Below, piece after piece: positions 54,295 to 58,291 of a stretch of DNA of 58,291 nucleotides. Position 1 is the stretch's first letter, and each line of letters begins with the position of its first letter. The position numbers and the translations under genes were made by a program. The stretch lies in NCBI GenBank assembly GCA_018266215.1, contig JAFEAV010000034.1:1-58291 (forward strand). The letters are read 5' to 3'. Source of the stretch: Cyanobacteria bacterium SZAS LIN-3. GTDB taxonomy: Bacteria; Cyanobacteriota; Vampirovibrionia; Obscuribacterales; Obscuribacteraceae. The notes under the pieces are model-generated. The model was not told the origin of the DNA. It was given only the letters and a program-made list of their open reading frames with translations, and did not search any database.

Positions 54295-55631
54295 TGCCCG
54301 GCCACGGCCATGCCGCTATCGCCGTCGGCATCTCCTTGATCCTGCACACGGAAGACGCAGAGAGCGGCTATTAGAAGCGAAGCGCCACCCATCACCACAA
54401 CGTAAACCGGCTGGTTGTGAAAGACTTCCTTGACCAGATCTTTAAATCCCACCGAAGCAATAATCTCCGGTATGACGATAAAGAAGTTAAATACACCCAT
54501 ATAAATACCGGTGCGATTGGCGGGCACGGCACCGGAAAGTATGGCGTAAGGCATAGACAAAATGGAAGCCCAGGCAATGCCCACACCAATCATCGTAAAT
54601 TGCAGATAAAAGGGATCATGGATGAAATAGACCGCAATCAGACTGAGCCCGCCAAGGGTCAGTGAAATTGCGTGGACTATTTTGCGTGAGCATTTGGCCG
54701 CCAGCTTCGGCAATATAAAAGCCACCAGAAAGCAGACAATACTGTAGATGGCAAAGCACCAACCGGCCCATTCCGTGCCGCGATCGAAGAGTTCGCTGTG
54801 TATGTCGGGGGCCTTGAACACATAATACGAACAGGTCAGGCCAAAGTACATCCACATACAAAACAGACCAAGCCAGGTGAATATTTGCACCACCGCCAGT
54901 TGCTTCATCGTCGCCGGCATGTCTCTGACAGCCTGCGGAATCTCCGAAAATACTTCCTTCAAGAGGCCGCCCACCCCGGGATTTTCCAAGCGTTTGCGAT
55001 TAAATTCCTCCATGTCCTCCGGCGGATATTCGCTTGTGGAAAACACAGTCCACAAAACACAGGCCAGAAACATGGCCGCTCCGATCTTAAACGAATACTC
55101 AACGGTCAGAGGCACTCCGTTAGCGGCCAGACCGGTGATGCCGCAATCATGAAAAATTCGCGGCAGGGCATTGGCCATGGTGGCACCGATGCCGATGAAA
55201 AAACTCTGCATGATGAAGCCCCGGGTGCGCTGGGCCGGGTTCAATTTATCGGCGACAAAGGCGCGGAAGGGCTCCATACTGATATTGATGCTGCTGTCCA
55301 GAATCCACAAGAGAGCCGCGGCAAAATAGAGTGAGGGAGAATTGGGCATGAGCAAAAGCGCCAGGCTGGCAAAAATAGCGCCTACGAGAAAATACGGCCG
55401 CCGCCGCCCCAGACGCCCCCAGGTGCGGTCGCTCATAGCGCCGATGATGGGCTGGACAAGTAGACCCGTTACCGGCCCGGCCAGCCACAATATCGGTATA
55501 TTCTCGGGCGAAGCACCCAGCTTGCTGTAGATGGCACTCATATTGGCCAGTTGCAGGCCCCAGCCAAACTGAATGCCCAGGAAACCAAAGTTCATGTTCC
55601 AGATATCGGCAAATTTTAAATGTGGTTTCAT
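54291..55631 (-). CDS. MFS sugar transporter, GPH/SUC (SLC45-like) type
   Basis: A 446-residue inner-membrane protein with 12 predicted membrane segments. The loop between segments 2 and 3 reads [18 protein letters not shown], the hallmark of the sucrose/maltose-proton symporter group. A second part ([10 protein letters not shown] and Q-R-T-R-G-F) is also typical. It probably imports a disaccharide or glucan breakdown product with protons or sodium. It is 22 bases downstream of the beta-amylase gene, which releases maltose, so maltose is the leading candidate substrate, by context. Confidence 0.88.
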   Translation of the reverse strand: MKPHLKFADIWNMNFGFLGIQFGWGLQLANMSAIYSKLGASPENIPILWLAGPVTGLLVQPIIGAMSDRTWGRLGRRRPYFLVGAIFASLALLLMPNSPSLYFAAALLWILDSSINISMEPFRAFVADKLNPAQRTRGFIMQSFFIGIGATMANALPRIFHDCGITGLAANGVPLTVEYSFKIGAAMFLACVLWTVFSTSEYPPEDMEEFNRKRLENPGVGGLLKEVFSEIPQAVRDMPATMKQLAVVQIFTWLGLFCMWMYFGLTCSYYVFKAPDIHSELFDRGTEWAGWCFAIYSIVCFLVAFILPKLAAKCSRKIVHAISLTLGGLSLIAVYFIHDPFYLQFTMIGVGIAWASILSMPYAILSGAVPANRTGIYMGVFNFFIVIPEIIASVGFKDLVKEVFHNQPVYVVVMGGASLLIAALCVFRVQDQGDADGDSGMAVAGH

Positions 55632-55653
55632 CAGTAAATTAGTTATCCCTGCA

Positions 55654-58291
55654 CTAGGCAGACTTGCCGAAGAAACGACGCAAAGATTGACGCATAGACT
55701 CGTAGGCGGTCCGAGCGCTGTTTAGCTGTGAGACACGATTGCGCGCGGTGTCGTTATTGACGATATCGGACATGCGCAGGAAAGTCAGGCCGTGGTAGTA
55801 GCCGTGCTGATTGGGCAGGGTAAGAAATCCGCGCATCAGATCCCAGCTGTAGTTGTTGTAGAGATTGCCGTTCAAGGCGTTTTCTCCCTTGAACCACAGC
55901 CCCTGACGCTCGGCTTCCATGCCGGCCCAGGTAGCCAGTGAATGAGGCATGGCACGCACGGAAGGACCGCCATCGCCGTCCGGCATCTCCAGACAGGTGA
56001 AGCCCGGCACAATGCGACTGCCAAGGCCGGGGGTAATGGGCTGCAACTCCTTGAACATCGAGAATATCGGACGATAGCCGCGACCGTCGGCGTCTCTGTC
56101 CCAGTCACCACGACTGGTGCTGATTAGACCGGCGGTAAGTTCGGCATGCCTGTCACCCAGGTGAATACTGCCGTCCTGCCATTCACCCACACGCCAGTGC
56201 ACGCCAGGCACCTTGGCGCCCAGATCGATGCCATAGAAAGGAGAATCTTTCTGACCAAAAACAGCAACAGCCGTGCTGAGCATACGACGGCCATGGTCAA
56301 CCAGAGATTTGTTATACCAGTCAAAAAAGTCGCGGCCGTACTGAGTATTGAAATGGTCGCCGCGCCCGAGGAAGCCAGAAGCATCATCCGGTGGCAGTAT
56401 ATGTCCGTCATCCAGGTCTTTAATGCCCCAGGCTTTGCCGACGCCCTCGTGGCCACCGTATTTAGCTACGACGTACTCGCGGAATGACTTAATCGCCAGA
56501 TCCGAATAAGACTGCAAGGCACCACGAGTGGGATAGCCGGTATTGTTATCATGCGAATTGTATGATGGATAGCGCAGTTCCCCGGCTGGTCCCAGGCTGA
56601 CGTTCACTTCCCCGATGTCCCTGGCTCTGGAGGCGAAGTGGTTTTGAAACTCGCGCATGACGCTGGCATAGTTATCTACTACGGCATGGTCGGCCCAGAG
56701 GGCAACATATTCGGAGCTGGTGTGGCCCTGCTCGCTCTTGTATTTGATAGCCTCAACGTCCCCACCGGAAGCGCGAGAAGCGACATCTCCCCAGATCCAC
56801 TCAGGCAGAGGCACATTGACGTCATCGCCGACATTGCCACCACAGCGGTGGAAGGAAAGAATCGGCACCCACTTGAGACCGGCCCTGGTTATGTGGTCGG
56901 AAAGTTTTTCATAATACTTCCAGTCAAACTGCCCCTTCTGCGGCTCGATCAGCCCCCACCAGACATCAGTGGAGACGGCATCGATGCCGAGCTTTTTGGC
57001 CTCGCCCAGCTGACGGTCGAGTTCACCCCAGGCAGCTTTTGAAGATTCACCGTGCGGATCGTGCGGATCACCCACCACCAGCGGTGCCATGACGCTGAGT
57101 GAGACGTTGCCGTTATCAAGGCGGATAGGATCAACGAAGCCTTCCTTGCGCCATTCACTGAGCTGCACATCGCCGGTAGCCAGCCGCAGCATATTGCCGT
57201 TGCGGAAAGGACCGCTCTTGCCGCCCATGGCCAGCCAGACTTTGCCCTCACCGTCGCCAAAGATGTGTTTGCTGCGGTCCGCTTCGGACAACAACTCCGG
57301 ATGCGAAGTGACGATCAGGTCGGCCTTTTCAGCGCCGGCTTTGAGCGCGGCGTCGCCGGTGCCAAGCTTCTGGACAAAGAGCAATTTCTTCGGCCCGAGT
57401 TGCTCGGATCCATCAGCTCCCCGGATAAGCTCCCGCACCTTGAGGAAGGTATTGTCGGTCTGTCTATTGCGGAAGCCCTTAAACTCCTCCTTACCGGAAT
57501 CAACAACAAACTCACGGGCCGCTGACTTCGGAGGCGTACTTCTTGGTCCGGGCTTAGAGGCGCCGCCCTCCGCCGCTTCTCCCGCCCACTGTTCGATCAG
57601 ATCCGGTATCTCGCCGGCCACTCCCCTGGCCTGCCTCAGTTTGGAGAGGTCCATTACATCGGCCATGCGCGCCGGCTTTTCACCGCCTATGGTGGCAGGG
57701 CCGTTCTTGCCTTCCACCTGGGTGAGAGATACGCCCGACTCTTTGCCGGCGGCCGGTCCGGTGTCGAGATGCACGACATTGCCTTCACCGCGAGGGCGAC
57801 TGACGTGCATGCCTGTACCGGCGGCGGCACCACCTATAACAGCTTCAATCAATCCGTTTTTGACGATCTTACCAACACTGATCTCTTCCCCGGCGGCCTT
57901 TTCTCGGGCAATTTCAGCGTGCGTGCCATTGACCGCGCCAAAGGTTGCACCCATCGAAATACCGCGTACAAGCGGATTTTTACCAAGCTTGCCGCCGCTG
58001 AGATAATTGCCTCCGTGGAACAATCCTTCGCCCACAGTCCAGGTAGCCGCATCGGTCAGCATAGACTCTGCACTGAATGTCTCGGTTTTGAGCTTATTAA
58101 CGGCCCGGGAAGGGTCGCTCAGTGACTCGCGGCTGACCACAGCATCAAGGGATCTTGAACCAATGCCGGTGACTACACCCTTGAGCGGCGCGGTCGGCAG
58201 ATGACCGGCGGCGGCAAATATGGCTCTGGTGCCAATGCCTTTGATGGCACCGAGGGCAAAATCCTCGGCACTCTCACCAGCTTTGCTGTCG
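55654..58291 (-). CDS. Beta-amylase (GH14) with long N-terminal region, partial
   Basis: At least 878 residues are visible; the frame stays open through the window end, so the start is outside, and the GTG at 58140 is internal. The N-terminal ~380 residues are Gly/Ala-rich, weakly helical, then a basic linker and a beta-rich section with no family match. The C-terminal GH14 barrel has G-I-D-A-V-S-T-D-V-W-W-G, H-R-C-G-G-N-V-G-D-D-V-N-V-P-L-P-E-W, G-P-A-G-E-L-R-Y-P-S-Y (acid Glu at 56578-56580) and F-T-C-L-E-M-P-D (base Glu at 55987-55989). GH14 releases beta-maltose from starch or glycogen ends. The maltose-type transporter is next. Confidence 0.92.
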   Translation of the reverse strand, partial: DSKAGESAEDFALGAIKGIGTRAIFAAAGHLPTAPLKGVVTGIGSRSLDAVVSRESLSDPSRAVNKLKTETFSAESMLTDAATWTVGEGLFHGGNYLSGGKLGKNPLVRGISMGATFGAVNGTHAEIAREKAAGEEISVGKIVKNGLIEAVIGGAAAGTGMHVSRPRGEGNVVHLDTGPAAGKESGVSLTQVEGKNGPATIGGEKPARMADVMDLSKLRQARGVAGEIPDLIEQWAGEAAEGGASKPGPRSTPPKSAAREFVVDSGKEEFKGFRNRQTDNTFLKVRELIRGADGSEQLGPKKLLFVQKLGTGDAALKAGAEKADLIVTSHPELLSEADRSKHIFGDGEGKVWLAMGGKSGPFRNGNMLRLATGDVQLSEWRKEGFVDPIRLDNGNVSLSVMAPLVVGDPHDPHGESSKAAWGELDRQLGEAKKLGIDAVSTDVWWGLIEPQKGQFDWKYYEKLSDHITRAGLKWVPILSFHRCGGNVGDDVNVPLPEWIWGDVASRASGGDVEAIKYKSEQGHTSSEYVALWADHAVVDNYASVMREFQNHFASRARDIGEVNVSLGPAGELRYPSYNSHDNNTGYPTRGALQSYSDLAIKSFREYVVAKYGGHEGVGKAWGIKDLDDGHILPPDDASGFLGRGDHFNTQYGRDFFDWYNKSLVDHGRRMLSTAVAVFGQKDSPFYGIDLGAKVPGVHWRVGEWQDGSIHLGDRHAELTAGLISTSRGDWDRDADGRGYRPIFSMFKELQPITPGLGSRIVPGFTCLEMPDGDGGPSVRAMPHSLATWAGMEAERQGLWFKGENALNGNLYNNYSWDLMRGFLTLPNQHGYYHGLTFLRMSDIVNNDTARNRVSQLNSARTAYESMRQSLRRFFGKSA

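Noticed and set aside
57089..58006. 305-codon plus-strand frame
   Set aside because: It is Ser/Pro-rich, antisense to the beta-amylase gene, and has no family resemblance.

Overview
This 58.3 kb window comes from a bacterial chromosome of moderate GC, with short spacers and many one-base stop/start overlaps. Many proteins carry Sec-type signal peptides, TPR proteins are abundant, and there is an LTXXQ (Spy/CpxP-like) periplasmic protein, so a diderm cell envelope is likely. The mix of exported TPR proteins, DUF4239 proteins, anaplerotic PEP carboxylase, malate synthase and a large alpha-glucan gene set reminds me of the Melainabacteria/Vampirovibrionia (Obscuribacter-like) lineage. That placement is an impression from memory; no rRNA or marker gene in the window tests it. 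I saw no tRNA, rRNA, CRISPR array, integrase or transposase gene.

Layout. Positions 1-9.9 kb hold an exported-protein/TPR block (first gene cut by the window edge), a SAF-domain protein, an HD-GYP-type protein, a probable three-gene unit (Lrp/AsnC regulator, PLP aminotransferase, exported C26 glutamine-hydrolase-like protein) and a VWA protein. Positions 9.9-15.3 kb hold an alpha/beta hydrolase fused to a thioredoxin-like domain, malate synthase A, a small membrane protein and an ABC-F ATPase. Positions 15.5-24.8 kb are a long co-directional run: proB, proA, a TPR protein, ppc, two paralogous membrane proteins and two paralogous DUF4239 proteins.

Positions 24.8-32.7 kb look different: AT-richer, long spacers, small or unrecognised genes on both strands, gene debris, nested inverted repeats and a thrice-repeated spacer motif. 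This stretch is bounded by an imperfect 83-bp direct repeat that duplicates the 3' end of the second DUF4239 gene. I read it as an inserted accessory island or a heavily rearranged locus, and it is the most unusual part of the window.

Positions 32.7-38.7 kb return to the compact style: a thioesterase coupled to glycerol-3-phosphate dehydrogenase, a DUF188 protein, a major-royal-jelly-type beta-propeller, and several exported proteins. Positions 38.9-58.3 kb are rich in carbohydrate genes: an exported amylo-alpha-1,6-glucosidase, GlgX, GlgB, a GH5 glycosidase, an SMP-30 lactonase, a GPH/SUC-type sugar transporter and a GH14 beta-amylase fused to a long N-terminal region and cut by the window end. 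Between them lie a TonB-C/TPR protein, an EVE-domain protein, an aquaporin, a short RNB ribonuclease translationally coupled to glgX, an ankyrin protein and a pair of exported paralogs. Together these genes could make, debranch and degrade storage glucan and import the resulting sugars.
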